64,000 bases of DNA, taken from assembly GCF_032854445.1 (NCBI RefSeq), contig NC_088306.1, positions 26,445,764 through 26,509,763 on the forward strand, given 5' to 3'. Made by a program: the position numbers and the translations under genes. Source of the stretch: Liolophura sinensis (taxonomy: Eukaryota; Mollusca; Polyplacophora; Chitonida; Chitonidae). The notes under the pieces were generated by a model. The model had not been told where the DNA came from. It made no database searches and worked only from the letters and a program-made list of their open reading frames with translations. Positions 52,640-64,000 of the stretch are shown here, piece by piece. Positions within the stretch are counted from its first letter, which is position 1; each line of letters opens with the position of its first letter.

Positions 52640-53330
52640 CACATCTGATCTCAGAGACTTAGACATTTTCGCCTGTTTACCGCTGAAAAACTTTTCGAAC
52701 GCGCGCACCGTGTTGATTCAGATGCCCCCTATCGACCACAACGATCGTTTAATCCCTCATTAAGCGGGCACCGTTTTCCAGCGAGGGGTTCGATAGGCGA
52801 GATCGAGACTCTGTGGCAGAAGGAGGGATGCCGGCAAGACGGCGGGGCAAATGCCATGGGATGAGCTCGACTGACACGCCGTGCTTGGAACAGGCAGCGT
52901 TTCCGAAGTCTCAAGGAGTTGCGCGTTTATTCAGTTGGCGTGAGACGCATCAATAGCGATCTGTCTTCTCGCAATCAGCCGACTTAGCGAACTTTGCCAT
53001 TGACGGAGGAGAGGCAAATCGCCGTATTTCATTTCGCGGACACGTGCCCTTGCTCTTCGGTACCGCTCAGAAAAGCCAAACACATCTTGTAGATCGATTA
53101 ACTTGCCATGAGAGTTATTTGATCAAGGATCCTCTCCATACAGATCCGCCTAACCATTTTCTACTCTATTGTTTTCCGCGATGACGCCTGAGCGACATTA
53201 ATAACTCTTGAATTTCAAATCATCGATCGCATCAGCCATTGGTTGTTGAATGAGTAAATCACGATCTCGCGCGAGTTTGTTCATTACCATGGTTACGTTT
53301 GAGTGACACAATCCTTTCTAAGCAGTGTTT
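52640..53330. promoter_or_regulatory. CpG-rich stretch between the divergent receptor and ALDH genes
   Basis: GC- and CpG-richer than its surroundings (AACGCGCGCACCG, CGATAGGCGAGATCGAGA, TCACGATCTCGCGCGAG). It lies 0.5-1.2 kb upstream of the candidate receptor start and may be its promoter or 5' UTR. No TATA box was identified. Confidence 0.3.
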
Positions 53331-53434
53331 TAATTTCCATAAATGAATACAAGCAGATTTAAATAAATTAGTTATGACTTGTCACGGCCGCTAACTAATA
53401 CCCTTTAATGGCTGACGCACTAAAACTACTGCCT

Positions 53435-53930
53435 TATAGATGTGGAAAATATAAAAATCAAGAAATGTTCAGATGAAAGAATCTGTAAGTTTAGTTGTAT
53501 ATATGACCTTCAATTTTTTTACTCTTCTTGAAAGAGAAAAAATATTTGAAAATAATGTTTGCATGCATATTTGGGACTACTTCGTGGCGAGCAATAATAT
53601 TCTAAATGAGGACGTAGAATTTGGTATTTTAAGTTCAACCTGAACTTAGTTATCTTTTTATTTTTAATGTATTCATACACATTACCAAAATTCAGATTAC
53701 ACGCATGCGTTTGGATATAAATCATAAATTTACATTCCAATAAATAGATTAGACATGCATCACTTCCTTGTGCCAAATACCCACCCCGTACAAAAATATT
53801 TCCAAACACCCTATTATCATAAAGAAAACATCCCCAAAATATTAATATTTGCAAATAAGTTTCAATGCTCTTTCACTGGATATTTGCCTTATGTCATGTT
53901 TTCTTTTCCTTTAAAACATTTCGCCTTACC
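53435..53930. mobile_element. MITE family 2, copy 2
   Basis: Collinear with 50932-51493, diverged: GGAAAATATAAAAATCAAGA at left, CAATGCTCTTTCACTGG and TTTTCCTTTAAAACATTTCG at right. Confidence 0.55.
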
Positions 53931-54358
53931 TCGCGCTCTCAGTGCACAAAATAGGCTCAAACTGTTACATACAGACATCTAAGCAAATGTTGCTCTAAGT
54001 TTTTTGTTTTATTTTATTCCCTTTATATTTAATTATTGGCTTATTTACTTCCCTAATACTTCCCTACATATAAATTTATTTCTTTGGTGATTTATTTGTT
54101 TGTTTTGATATTTGAGGTTTTACTTATACGACAGCGGTCAACTTTATGCGAGCAACCCGAAAGTAACCAGTTACTTGTACATGGTACCATTCCTGTACCT
54201 CAACCGTAAATAACTCTCTAGTTCCGTGTAATGCCAACAGATTTTTTTTGTTATTCTATGATAATCGCCATATAAATATAAGTTCAAAGAAAACGTATAC
54301 AATATAGTTAATCAGTTTGAATGTTGGAATTTTAAGATGAAAATCATAGACCAAAATA

Positions 54359-54565
54359 ATTTATTTATTTATTTATTTGAATGAAGTCTCACGCTGTACT
54401 CAAGGATATTACACTTATACGACGGTGACCAGCATTATATGGTGGGAGGAAATTGGGAGACCTCAGGTGAAACCCTCGACCAACCGCCGGCTACAGCCAT
54501 ATCTTTCCACGTATGACCGGAGAGATAGCCAGTATGAGCTGGACTTGAACTCACAATAACTGCAT
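54359..54565 (-). mobile_element. SINE-A, inverted, head truncated
   Basis: (TTTA)n start, ACGCTGTACTCAAGGATATT, body, and B-box complement GGACTTGAACTC near the right end. Confidence 0.8.
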
Positions 54566-55727
54566 CTGGGAAAGGTTACTTAGTCTTTGTGCCAAAATAA
54601 TTACTCTTACATCCGATTGACGTCACATGGAGAATTTTCTTCCTATACCGGTCATAAACATAAGCCTGTTCCCTTTTATTCATTTTCTTCAGGCATAGAA
54701 AAGAATTGTGAGATACTCTATTTACGCTGGACCTCGGATCTTACACTGTAAACTTTATTTATAAAATTCAGGCTAGAATTCTGCAGGCAAAAACAAAATG
54801 TGAAAAAGGAAAGGGTTTCCTGCCACAGGTTTTCGTGGCTAATGATTTATCCTTGTTAGGAAAGCAATAAGAATACGTCACTTCATTAATAGGTCAACGA
54901 TGCAAAGCCGCATCCCATACGGTATGAGTTTTATTCGAATACGTGACGTTGATGGCCAAGACCAAGAGATCTGCTGGAACAGGAGAACGCCATGCTGACG
55001 ACATCATACTTAACATATATACACAATGTTTATATGTAGGTAATTGTATGGGGTTACATATAGGTAAATGTACGACCTGTAGTGGAATTGAACCCGGTTC
55101 TCCCCAGTTACAAAGCGGTGACTCAGTGTCGTCGGCAACGGCATTGTGCTATATGATGTATAGGATAATCTTTCCATATAATAATATGGGATTCAGCATA
55201 GATGTAGTTCAAATACTGATTGCTTTCTCGTGTACACAAACCTATGACCCGGGCCATCCTGGTGGGACTTAAGTGTCAAGTCGCGCGAGAAACTCTCGTA
55301 AATGTGACCTGGGGATTTTATGCATGATATGTTTATATTACTTCTGAGTCTACTTAGTTCAGATTCCCACATTTTCAAGGTAAGTAGTAGCTGGGACAGT
55401 AGACGGTTGGCATCTTTCATATTGTACTGAACTCAACAAAATCACGTCTTGCCGGTTCTCTTCAAATTTTAACAAATACGTGGGCGTGTCCGCTTTGACT
55501 CTATATCTCTAGAACGTTGACCGCTCTTGTATGACTAAAATATTCTTGAGCACGACATAAAAAACCAATCACACAGCTATATCGATACCCTATACCACAG
55601 TGTAAGTATCTAGAGTGGCGCTTCACGTATAACAGAGATATGTGTATGCCTTTTTATTGTAATTTTTTATATTATTTACTCTTATATTTTAGTGACATGC
55701 ATTTTGTTTCCTGGTAGAACATATGTA

Positions 55728-55832
55728 TTTATTTATTTGACTGGTGACTGGCTGCACTCAAGAATATTTCACTTATGCAAACGCCGCCAGTATTATGGTG
55801 GAAGTAAACCAGGCAGATCTCGGGGGAATCGT
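55728..55832 (-). mobile_element. SINE-A fragment, inverted
   Basis: Tail and start of the body: TTTATTTGACTGGTGACTGG, CACTCAAGAATATTTCACTT, AGTATTATGGTGG. Confidence 0.7.
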
Positions 55833-56905
55833 CACACTGTAATCTTGAGATAAATATCTTATACACTGTGCCGTATACTAGATAGGGCCTGATAGTACCA
55901 GATCAGTCTGACCACATAGGTCATGTTGTCTACTGGTATGGTTATGCAGGAGTTAATATCTTTAAGTTAAACAGTCGGCTACTGATAAGTTAGATATATA
56001 ATTCTGCAACTGGTTCATTTCAGACTGGTCTTACCTGAGCAAGATAGGCCTACGAGTGTGAAGGTGGGAAGGTCTACTGCTCCATATCTGCAAGGTAAGT
56101 TAGATGTCGGTGTCAAGGCTTTTTAGATTAATTTCACAGCGCTGTGTATCTCTGAAGGTAAGGCGAACCTCTGAAAAATGTACATGTGTATTGCCGATAT
56201 TGTTGAATACTATTGCAAAATGTTCTCTATAAACTGGAATCAAGGTTCTATGTGCGTGGTCTGAAAAGAGGACCTACTGTACAGTTTAGCAGAATTTTGC
56301 AGAATTTGTATTATTCTTCATGTATTTGATTAGTGAAACCGCGCAGAGCCCGGCTTAAGCGGGCTTTTCATGACTTAAAGGGAGTTTACGCGATTCTGGG
56401 ATTATCAAACCCTTGGCAATGTCAGGTGTTAGAATCTAGCTCTGGCGACTTTGACTGTGGTTTTAAGTCAGGAGACCACGATCATACAAGTAAAACATTC
56501 TTGAGTATGGTTTTACATAAGTAAATAAATAAATAAAGTATGGTTTTACATAAGTAAATAAATAAATAAATAGACATGGCGTGAGTAAGTTTTATTTTAA
56601 ACGCGAGAATAGCATTTCCCTACAGATGTTATGTTTATATGTATAGAGTATACCCAATTATGATGCCTTTAGCATAAAGCATAGCAACGTTGTCAGAAGT
56701 AGGCCATCCCATAGCTGATGAGGGTCGGGTCACTGGCACAAGAGCCAAGCCAGTGAGGCAACCCTTACATGTAAGTATATGATGCCAGTCTCTCCTGTCT
56801 ACATTTACATACGCAGGCTTTACCACTGTACCAGGATGTCCCAATCGTTTTATTTTGTCTGCTTCTTGTTTCAAGGTTTGGTAGTCCACATACAAGTCTG
56901 TCGAC

Positions 56906-56947
56906 ATGGGAGACCCTATCAGAAATCCAGAGGTGAAATATACCCAG
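56906..56947 (+). CDS. ALDH1A: ALDH1A-like exon 1
   Basis: [14 protein letters not shown], 14 codons, donor CAG|GTAAGG, phase 0. GACATGG start context. VKYTQ corresponds to the IKYTK that precedes IFINNEW in ALDH1A proteins. Confidence 0.82.
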
Positions 56948-59900
56948 GTAAGGGATATGCCGGCGCTAAGGTCATGCATAACAAGGTCATGCATGCCAAG
57001 CGCAGAGCGCTGCTTTGTATTGTGGCATAGTATACACGTACGTGCAATACATGTACGCTGTAGCTGTACTTGTAAAGCTTGTGCTACAGAATGCGCACGT
57101 CATCCGGTAGTCCCCAAACCTACGCTTGAGCGCGCTTCATTTAAAAACCTGATGCGGTTATCTACCCTTGACAAATATGTCGTGGCTGTCAGCACAGCCG
57201 TTCGCTTCAAGCATCCCCAAGGAATTTCGGATCCATGTGGCGCAGGAAATAAGAGATCGGCATTGTGCTTACGATAAATCGATTGCCAAAAAGATAAGGA
57301 ACACAAGCGTCTGCAAACGTAAGGCCACATAGACGTATTTGATAGATAATTTTTGTCTCATACGCCGTGACACTTGCCCCGGCAAATGCATCAGGTTTTC
57401 AAACGGAGTGCGTTCTGACGTTAGTTTGGGGCCATCCTTGGCCGAACAAAAGTTTTGCTAAACCTAACGTCAGAGCAATCTCGGACTAATCATGTGGCAT
57501 ATTTTGAGCCATATTGTTTTGTTGAACGAAAAACTCCATACCAGCCGTCTAAGAAGTTGTAAAGACTAGGGTAATATTTACGCGTAACTTTCTGCGTCAC
57601 TACTTAAGCCAATTCATTCATGCTTCCCTGAATGAGGCTGGCCAGATATGGAGGAGACCCTTTTCAGATGTAGTCCACGTGACAAAACGTGACAGAACAG
57701 CCAAGCAGCTGTAAATGATAAAGTCGGTGCCCACGCTGCCAACCCCCGCGTACTGAATGGCGAAGCAGCTGAGTAACCAAGCAGCTGATTAACCGTGTAA
57801 ATGATAGAGTCAGTGCCCACGCTGCCAAACCCCGCGTACTGAATGGCCAAGCAGCTTAGTAACCATGTAAATGATCAAGTCAGTGCCCACGCAGCTGAGT
57901 GACCATGTAAACGATAAAGCCAGTGCCCACGCTGCCAAACCCCGCGTACTGAATGACCAAGCAGTTGAGTAACCATGTAAATGATCAAGTCAGTACCCAC
58001 GCAGCTGAGTAACCAGGTAAATGATAAAGTCAGTGCCCACGCTACCAAACCCCGGGTACTGAATGACCAAGCAGCTGAGTAACCATGTAAATGATCAAGT
58101 CAGTGCCCACGCAGCTGAGTAACCATGTAAACGATAAAGTCAGTGCCCACGCTGCCAACCCCCGGGTACTGAATGACCAAGCAGTTGAGATTTACGTTCA
58201 TAACGCGAGACATAATATGAGAAATGTGTCCAGCATATAGAAGCCAAGGGCTAAGCCGTGAAATCTATTTGAACTTCCCCGTGTTCTATATATATATATA
58301 TATATATATATGGACCGATTTGGAGGAATATCCTGGATATGCACTAAACACACGAAGACTTACAGTTATAATTCTAGCACAGGTAAGTTCTCTTCCAGTA
58401 TTGGAATAGTTTCATGGACATTTTCCACAGCTGTTTACATCAAAATTTTACATGTCTTAAAAATGTTCAGCAGGCTATAAGAAAAGTAGGTCACAAGTTT
58501 TATCAAAAGTAGAGCGAAATGCCATTAAATGTAGGTTAAGTCGCCTTATTTGTATAACGGATAAAAGCCTGCCGTTAATAATCCTTGTTTGGGCACATGC
58601 TGTTCTTCATAGTATCCAGGCCTTTTGGATGTAATAGTTACATGTGCAAAATTCCACTTAAAAACTTAATTTTACCTACTGTTTTCTCACAATCCTGTGT
58701 TTTTATGGAATTCTTAGCAAGGTAAAGGTATTTTCAAACTATCTTTCAAGAAAATGAAGCAAAACACAACGTTTTGCTTAGGTAACCATATCGTAACACA
58801 AATGAATGATAACCGGGTAATGTATCTATATTTGTACACACATCGACCATGCATTCTGATGTCAAAATAGGCCGTAAAGATGTAGTCTGATCAACGTATA
58901 CATCGTATCGCATTGCAGGCTTGTTTAACTGGGAAACCCTAGAACATGATACGCAAGTTTATCAAGCACAGCAGAATAGCTAGAGGTGCTTGCCTTTAAA
59001 TCGCCGTGACACAGGAGGTGTGGGTTCAAACCTGGCCTTAGCAACCTACTGATTTGTAGATCTCACCGCTCTCACTAGTGGGGGCTAAGCATAGTGACAA
59101 TAAGTGGTGGGTTACGCAGTCTAACGTTCATTGAGGACCACTTGTCCCCCATTAGTGTGGGAAAGTGTGTAGTAAATTTCCCAAAGCCCGGTAGTTTACT
59201 TGTTCACTACGCTTTCATCCAACAATAAATCTGTTCGCCATCTTATAAGGGAAAATTTTTTAGCACGGCTCGCCATAAACAACAATCAAATGAATTAATC
59301 AAATTAAAATCTTGCAGTAATGCACAGAATTACCGAAGTAAGAATACTTTTGGCAAAACTAATCCGATAATTTAAAAAAATTTCCGCATGTATGCTCATT
59401 TTTTGTTTGCTGCTGCCTTTAAACACAATCACTTCATGATTATATTGGATAAATAACTCTAGCAGGGCTGGGCTGCGGCTAACGTCACAGGAGGACGATA
59501 CTCTTCCATAGTAACTCTGTATATCTGAGGAACTGTGCACTCCCAATCGTACATTCTTCAACAAATATTATCGTTTAACCCAGATTTTCATCAACAATGA
59601 ATGGCACAATTCCATCAGTGGGAAGACGTTTTCCACCATCAATCCGTGTACAGGAGAGGTTATCTGCCAAGTGCAGGAGGCAGATAAGGTTTGTATAATT
59701 TAAACTTCGTTTTGTTACTTTAACGGATTTGAAAAAAAATATAATAGATATTTAAAGCAGACTAACTGTGTAAAACAGGCAAATCGTTTTATCTGAATAT
59801 TTTTTATGTACATATATACAAATCTTGTGCACAAAAAATCCTACCGTTTTGACCTTTTTCTGTGCAAGAAAGTCATGAATAATTTTCTCATAGGCCTGCT

Positions 59901-62900
59901 AAGTGGTGTTGAATGCAGGTTTGTGAGAAACAGCTGTGTACAAAGTTTTGCCAGACTAAGCTATCTTTAGGTAATTACGATCAAATATCTGAAAAATGTT
60001 TTTGAATGGGAAAAATGTTAAAATGTTAAAGCATAGTTATTCGATATAGGCCCTGTGGGATTACAAGTGAGAAAAATTTTACGGTGTATAATTCGCTTGT
60101 TTATACACTTTTACCATGTTATAATCTGTTTCTCTTACCTTTTGACTTTTATTGTATTCACTGTCAACATTGCCTTATGTGAGTCACATGTAACACCGCA
60201 AGCTCTACACATTGACATGCTGGACTTCCATATTATTGTAAGCAAAATGCGGAAATGGTACTTTTCTAATTCATTATGTTAATGTCCGTAGGCTTGGTTT
60301 GTTAATAATAAACATAATGATTTATTATGGTTATCTAGATAATGATTCGTCATGTATTGCTCTTTAATTAGGCTGACGTTGACAATGCTGTTAAAGCGGC
60401 TCGAGCCGCCTTCCACCGAACTGCCCCCTGGCGGACAATGGACGCATCTCAGAGAGGACAACTCCTGCTAAAATTCGCCGATCTTGTGGAGAGAGATATC
60501 ATATATTTGTCTGTAAGTTCATATGAGTGGTATTTATTGATTTATTTAAAATTTATCGAAACAAGCCTTTCAATGCATAGCAGGCGCCATACCAGTGAGA
60601 GGTTATAGTTCCAACTGGCGTTGTGAAAGTTAGTTTTCTGTAGCCATCGATCATGTATTTAACTCTGCAGTAAATGTACCAATAATACTCACAGCTGTAA
60701 CATTCTATTTTATTGGTGATTTGATTTGTCATCAAAACTTGAGATAGTTAACACACTGACTGACGATAGGCGTAATTCCTTTGTTTGATTATTTTATACA
60801 GAGTCTTGAAACACTGGACAACGGAAAGACCTTCCTCGACTCCAAAGCGGACATTGAGCAGTCGATTTCAGTTTTGCGGTACTATGGTGGATGGTGTGAT
60901 AAAATCACTGGCAAGACTATTCCTGTTGGTAAGTTTAAAGACTACAGTACAGAAATTCTGAAGGAAACCAAAAACGTATGTGCCACAATGTAGTTGTTAC
61001 ATTCTTTATTCGAGGGTTTGCTTTGAGCCTACTGACGGGAAAGGTATATTTGCAGCATTTACTAACCATAAATTAGCCTAATACTAATTTATTAATACCG
61101 CGGCGATGTGGATAGAGTAAATAGGAGTGTGCAGAATAAACCACCGACCTTTGACAAGTAACTCACGAACTTTACCACAATCATACCTGCTAAGCAAGAT
61201 TAAAATGTACGCTGTATAAGTTGAGTCAACCTTTCAGAAGTTTAGTGAGTGAAACGCAGTTTTCAACAAGACAAGGTTGCGGGTGAAAGGCGGTAGCTGG
61301 CGCTACGAGCCGACAGACCCGACTGTGTAGGGTGCATATTCATTCTAGCAACTAAGATGAAATCTTGCCCTATATAGCCACGCTAGTTTGCGAGAGCCTC
61401 CACCTTATCTTGTCCAGACTAGCGTGAAATTGTAAGACTCGTAAACTGCCTAGTCCGCTTATGTGGTCAAAGACGTGCAAGTAATCTCTAATGAACTTCA
61501 TTTCAGATGACCTAAACGGTCCTAGCCGTTCAATCGACCGCTTTTACCATACCGTTGCCCCGAGATCTGATGTAGAGAAATCTCGTTAAAGGACAAGACA
61601 GCACTTGGCTAAAACACATTTCAGTCGAAAGCAAGATACGCAAGCTTTCTTAAAAGTATCATACTTTATTATTTGAATGAGATTTCACCGTATAACATGT
61701 ACAACAAAATGACAATGCTGCACAAAAGGCTTGTGTGAATCGAGGCAGCCTTCTTGAGAATTTTATCCAATCAAACACGTTACTATCAGACATGTCAGAC
61801 TGCGCAGCCTATGCTGTGATGTGGCCTTTACCCATTTACTCCATGAGGTGACATATGATAACACAGAGCTACCGCATTTGAGATCGTTTACACGGTTTAG
61901 TTACGTGTAGCCGAAGGGTCATTAACACAGTGTTGTGGGACAGGTCTGTATTATTCACGGACAACCACAGACGTAAAATAAGTTGATTTTTTTAAGAAGG
62001 GTAACATTTAACGACGCCAAATTTTGTCAGACACTAGCATACCGTCTCAGCTCAAACCGCATTCATCTCCCCAGTAGACTCTGTAGGCCTACATAGTTAC
62101 TCTGCTCAAATTATATAAGTACATTTTTGTCGTTCATTTAGCGTTTAGTCAGCAGTTTCTAAATAACAAAATTCATTAGGGTTGCCGAAGGTTTATGGAA
62201 ATGAGAAGACGGCATCTCATCGGACAACACTTGAAATTAACTAAATCTTATGATAAAATAGATTAAATCTTAATGATAAATTTTTTTTCTCTGAATGTAT
62301 TACAACTACCATTTAAACAGCGTCTCTGGAGTTCCGTGTAAATGATATAGTAAGTCTACTGTATCAACAGTTCAAGTAGTGGAAGAAAATTCTTCCAGTA
62401 TGTCCAATTTTCGAGAAAGCTATATTTATCACTTGGGCCTTAATCGCCAAAGTCCAGGTATTTTAGGTAAAACACCGTCGACGTCAAAGAGCTAGAGTAA
62501 ACATGACGTCACTTTTCCCTCGATAATGGAGACTTAGTTGAAGTGAAAGACAGCACCTGACTAATATTTATACATATATAAGTACAGGGTGATGACACGT
62601 CAAATGACCCACCCCCGGAGTAACGATATCCCGTAAATATTAACTGACACGACGGTTATTTGTAGAACAAAGTTCCTTGGAGACCACTTGGTTAGGGCTA
62701 ATACACATACATGCCATTTGTCACACTTGCAAGGTCCCCCCCCACCCCTTAACTCACCTAGGCTACGTGGTCAATTGAGGACACTCTAGTGTCCATCCAT
62801 AAAATTAGCCGCCGTCGTGTGAGAGAAAAATACTTCAGTATCGAATTAAACAATTAATAAATTCCGTACTCAAGAATATTGCTGACAGACCTTCTCACGT

Positions 62901-63111
62901 ACGGCCGGAGAGGAAGTTGGGCTTGGACTCACAGCAATAAATGAATAAATGCCTGCTATAGGATACGTGTGACTTATAGAGGACAGTATATGTACCGTCA
63001 GTTCTGTCAGTTAGATGTAACTTACGTATTTTTATTATCTGTCTTTCAGATGGCAATTACTTCACCATGACGCGACATGAACCGATTGGAGTCTGTGGGC
63101 AAATTATTCCT
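56906..63111 (+). CDS. ALDH1A: ALDH1A-like cytosolic aldehyde dehydrogenase, first five exons (3' end outside window)
   Basis: NAD(P)-dependent oxidation of aldehydes; vertebrate ALDH1A members make retinoic acid from retinal. Exons 56906-56947, 59584-59688, 60372-60512, 60802-60928 and 63050-63111 give 159 residues, phases consistent. Readable motifs: [75 protein letters not shown] and [14 protein letters not shown]. The exon lengths 105 and 141 are, as I recall, those of vertebrate ALDH1A genes. An in-frame TAG at 56882-56884 precedes the ATG. Only 14 residues precede IFINNEWH, so there is no mitochondrial leader, which argues against ALDH2. The next expected block (WNFP), the cofactor-site glycines and the catalytic Glu and Cys lie beyond the window, so the isozyme cannot be fixed. 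Confidence 0.92.
57415..57473. repeat. short inverted repeat
   Basis: CTGACGTTAGTTT at 57415-57427 pairs with AAACCTAACGTCAG at 57460-57473 (one unpaired base). In ALDH intron 1. Confidence 0.6.
57695..58190. repeat. composite tandem array in ALDH intron 1
   Basis: Alternating long and short units (about 76 and 41 bp) sharing GTAAATGATAAAGTCAGTGC, CCACGCTGCCAAACCCCG and CAAGCAGCTGAGTAACCA. About five composite copies. Confidence 0.88.
58288..58312. repeat. (TA)n microsatellite
   Basis: About 24 bp of TA in ALDH intron 1. Confidence 0.9.
58978..59300 (+). mobile_element. SINE-D-like element, copy 2
   Basis: tRNA-like head with B box GTGGGTTCAAACCTGG and a body with GCAGTCTAACGTTCATTGAG. The tail ATAAGGGAAAATTTTTTAGC...AACAATCAAATGA is reminiscent of the SINE-A 3' module. 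Related to 39985-40240. Confidence 0.6.
59584..59688 (+). CDS. ALDH1A: ALDH1A-like exon 2
   Basis: [20 protein letters not shown] and [15 protein letters not shown], 35 codons, 105 nt. Acceptor AACCCAG, donor AAG|GTTTGT. Confidence 0.95.
60372..60512 (+). CDS. ALDH1A: ALDH1A-like exon 3
   Basis: [20 protein letters not shown], then [20 protein letters not shown] and RDIIYLS; 47 codons, 141 nt. Acceptor TTAATTAG, donor TCT|GTAAGT. Confidence 0.95.
60802..60928 (+). CDS. ALDH1A: ALDH1A-like exon 4
   Basis: [20 protein letters not shown], then [20 protein letters not shown] and PV. Acceptor TTATACAG, donor GTTG|GTAAGT, phase 1. Confidence 0.95.
60929..63049 (+). other. ALDH intron 4
   Basis: 2.1 kb with no further exon recognised. 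Near 62790-62935, a plus-strand SINE-A tail remnant and a minus-strand SINE-A piece abut. Confidence 0.7.
63050..63111 (+). CDS. ALDH1A: ALDH1A-like exon 5
   Basis: [20 protein letters not shown] plus P. Acceptor CTTTCAG, donor CCT|GTACGT. The next exon should start WNFP and is not in the window. Confidence 0.94.
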
Positions 63112-63171
63112 GTACGTTATACCCCCGTATTTTATTAAGATTTTTTGAGATTTCTGTGGTGTACAGGTTTA

Positions 63172-63404
63172 GCGTGACAGAGCAGCACAATCACTAAGGA
63201 ACATCTCACCCGTGCGGTCGTTGTGAGTTTAACTACACCTCATGCTGGCTTCCTCTCCGGCGGTACGTGGGAAGATCTGCCCACAGCCTGTGGATGGTAG
63301 TGAGTTTCCTCTGGGCTCTGCGGTTTCCTCTTACCATAATACTGGTTGACGTCGCATAAATGACACATTTTTTAGTACGGCGTAAAACACTAAATAAATA
63401 AATA
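63172..63404 (+). mobile_element. SINE-A, head truncated
   Basis: From CACAATCACTAAGGAACATC through CTCATGCTGGCTTCCTCTCC to the TAGTACGGCGTAAAACAC tail and (AAAT)n, in ALDH intron 5. The sequence after it (to 64000) shows nothing recognisable. Confidence 0.8.
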
Positions 63405-64000
63405 TTACGATTTTTATAGTAATTTATACAGTCATTTCAATTTGCACCTAACTAGTTTTGTATTTTATGCAACAGAAGCTCTTACTAAAAATGGGATTAG
63501 TGAGAAAGTATATTTAAGATTATATTTGGTGGTAGATTACAGTATCATTAAAACTAAAATGTGTCAGAGTGACAGGATCGTTGTTATAGTCTAGCAAACG
63601 TGCAGTGTTTAGAATTCCTCGTAACACTATTTGCGTTCAAACTGCTGAAGGCTTTCACTGTTTCTAATTTCGATAGGCTCTTTTTTTGATCATCCTACTT
63701 TTTGTCTTTTCCTGGTTTTGTACCTGGGCATTGGCGCTCTCAGTAGGCTAAAAAGTCGCGTTGTGGATATTTCAGTATTTCTACAAAAACTTGTATTTGA
63801 TGAATTACGTACCTTAAAGATAAGAAAAAAAGAAAAATACTGAAACATTGCGACTTTTCCGTTTATCCAAATTATCTATACCTTTTTTCACACAAACATT
63901 CACGACTAATTCTACAGGAAAAGGAGAGATTTTTATGCGAAGTGAAAAAGAAAGAATCGAGAGTAAAACCAGAACAGCGACGACAGTGTGGTATCTGGCA

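Larger units (their letters stand above)
53931..56905. other. intergenic DNA with SINE fragments
   Basis: No gene recognised. SINE-A pieces at 54359-54565, 55531-55574, 55728-55832 and 56480-56535. The last ends in a duplicated TATGGTTTTACATAAGTAAA plus AATAAATA unit. Confidence 0.4.

Noticed and set aside
56027-56094. Exon-like segment with TTTCAG acceptor and AAG|GTAAGT donor upstream of the ALDH gene
   Set aside because: No family resemblance. Could be a 5' UTR exon, but an in-frame stop precedes the ALDH start, so it is not needed for coding.

Overview
The window is animal nuclear DNA, not prokaryotic. Genes are split into short exons with GT/AG borders and kilobase introns, and the introns are full of SINEs, MITEs and minisatellites. 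The dominant tRNA-derived SINE, with a tail ending in a CTTGAGTACGGCGTAAAACACC-like motif plus an AATAAATA tract, and the abundance of TACATGTA words suggest a lophotrochozoan such as a mollusc or brachiopod. That placement is inference; no species-specific marker was identified. A 200-base N run inside a minisatellite shows this is a scaffold assembly.

Three protein-coding genes are supported exon by exon. (1) 11429-35036, plus strand: a complete six-transmembrane glycerophosphodiester phosphodiesterase of the GDPD5/GDE2 type, 13 coding exons, 619 residues, all catalytic residues present. (2) 41765-48376, minus strand: a nuclear receptor of the NR2E group (TLX/PNR/NR2E5-6-like). It has two C4 zinc fingers, a hinge and a full ligand-binding domain on six exons, with an apparent one-base frameshift in the last exon and a possible four-base start exon at 52110-52113. 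(3) 56906-63111, plus strand: the first five coding exons (159 residues) of a cytosolic ALDH1A-like aldehyde dehydrogenase that runs off the right edge. Genes 2 and 3 are divergently arranged, with a CpG-rich stretch (about 52640-53330) between them.

Layout: 1-11.2 kb holds no recognised gene, only dispersed repeats and three minisatellites. 11.4-35 kb is the GDPD5-like gene. 35-39.9 kb is its probable 3' UTR plus plain AT-rich DNA. 40-43 kb is a duplicated, locally amplified block surrounding the last nuclear-receptor exon. 43.5-49.2 kb is the rest of the receptor. 49.2-56.9 kb is intergenic and repeat-rich. 56.9-64 kb is the ALDH gene.

The most unusual observation is that two unrelated genes carry the same kind of structure. 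Directly upstream of one internal exon, the 3' splice site together with the start of that exon is tandemly repeated many times, with periods divisible by three. In the GDPD5-like gene there are 13 decayed acceptor/exon-start copies before the real exon at 27165, with periods of 87 and about 126 bp. In the receptor there are 8 copies of 93 bp before the zinc-finger exon ending at 48376. Other notable items are a SINE insertion with its paralogous empty site in the same window, two MITE families identified from their terminal inverted repeats, and conservation of the GDE2 redox cysteine Cys25.
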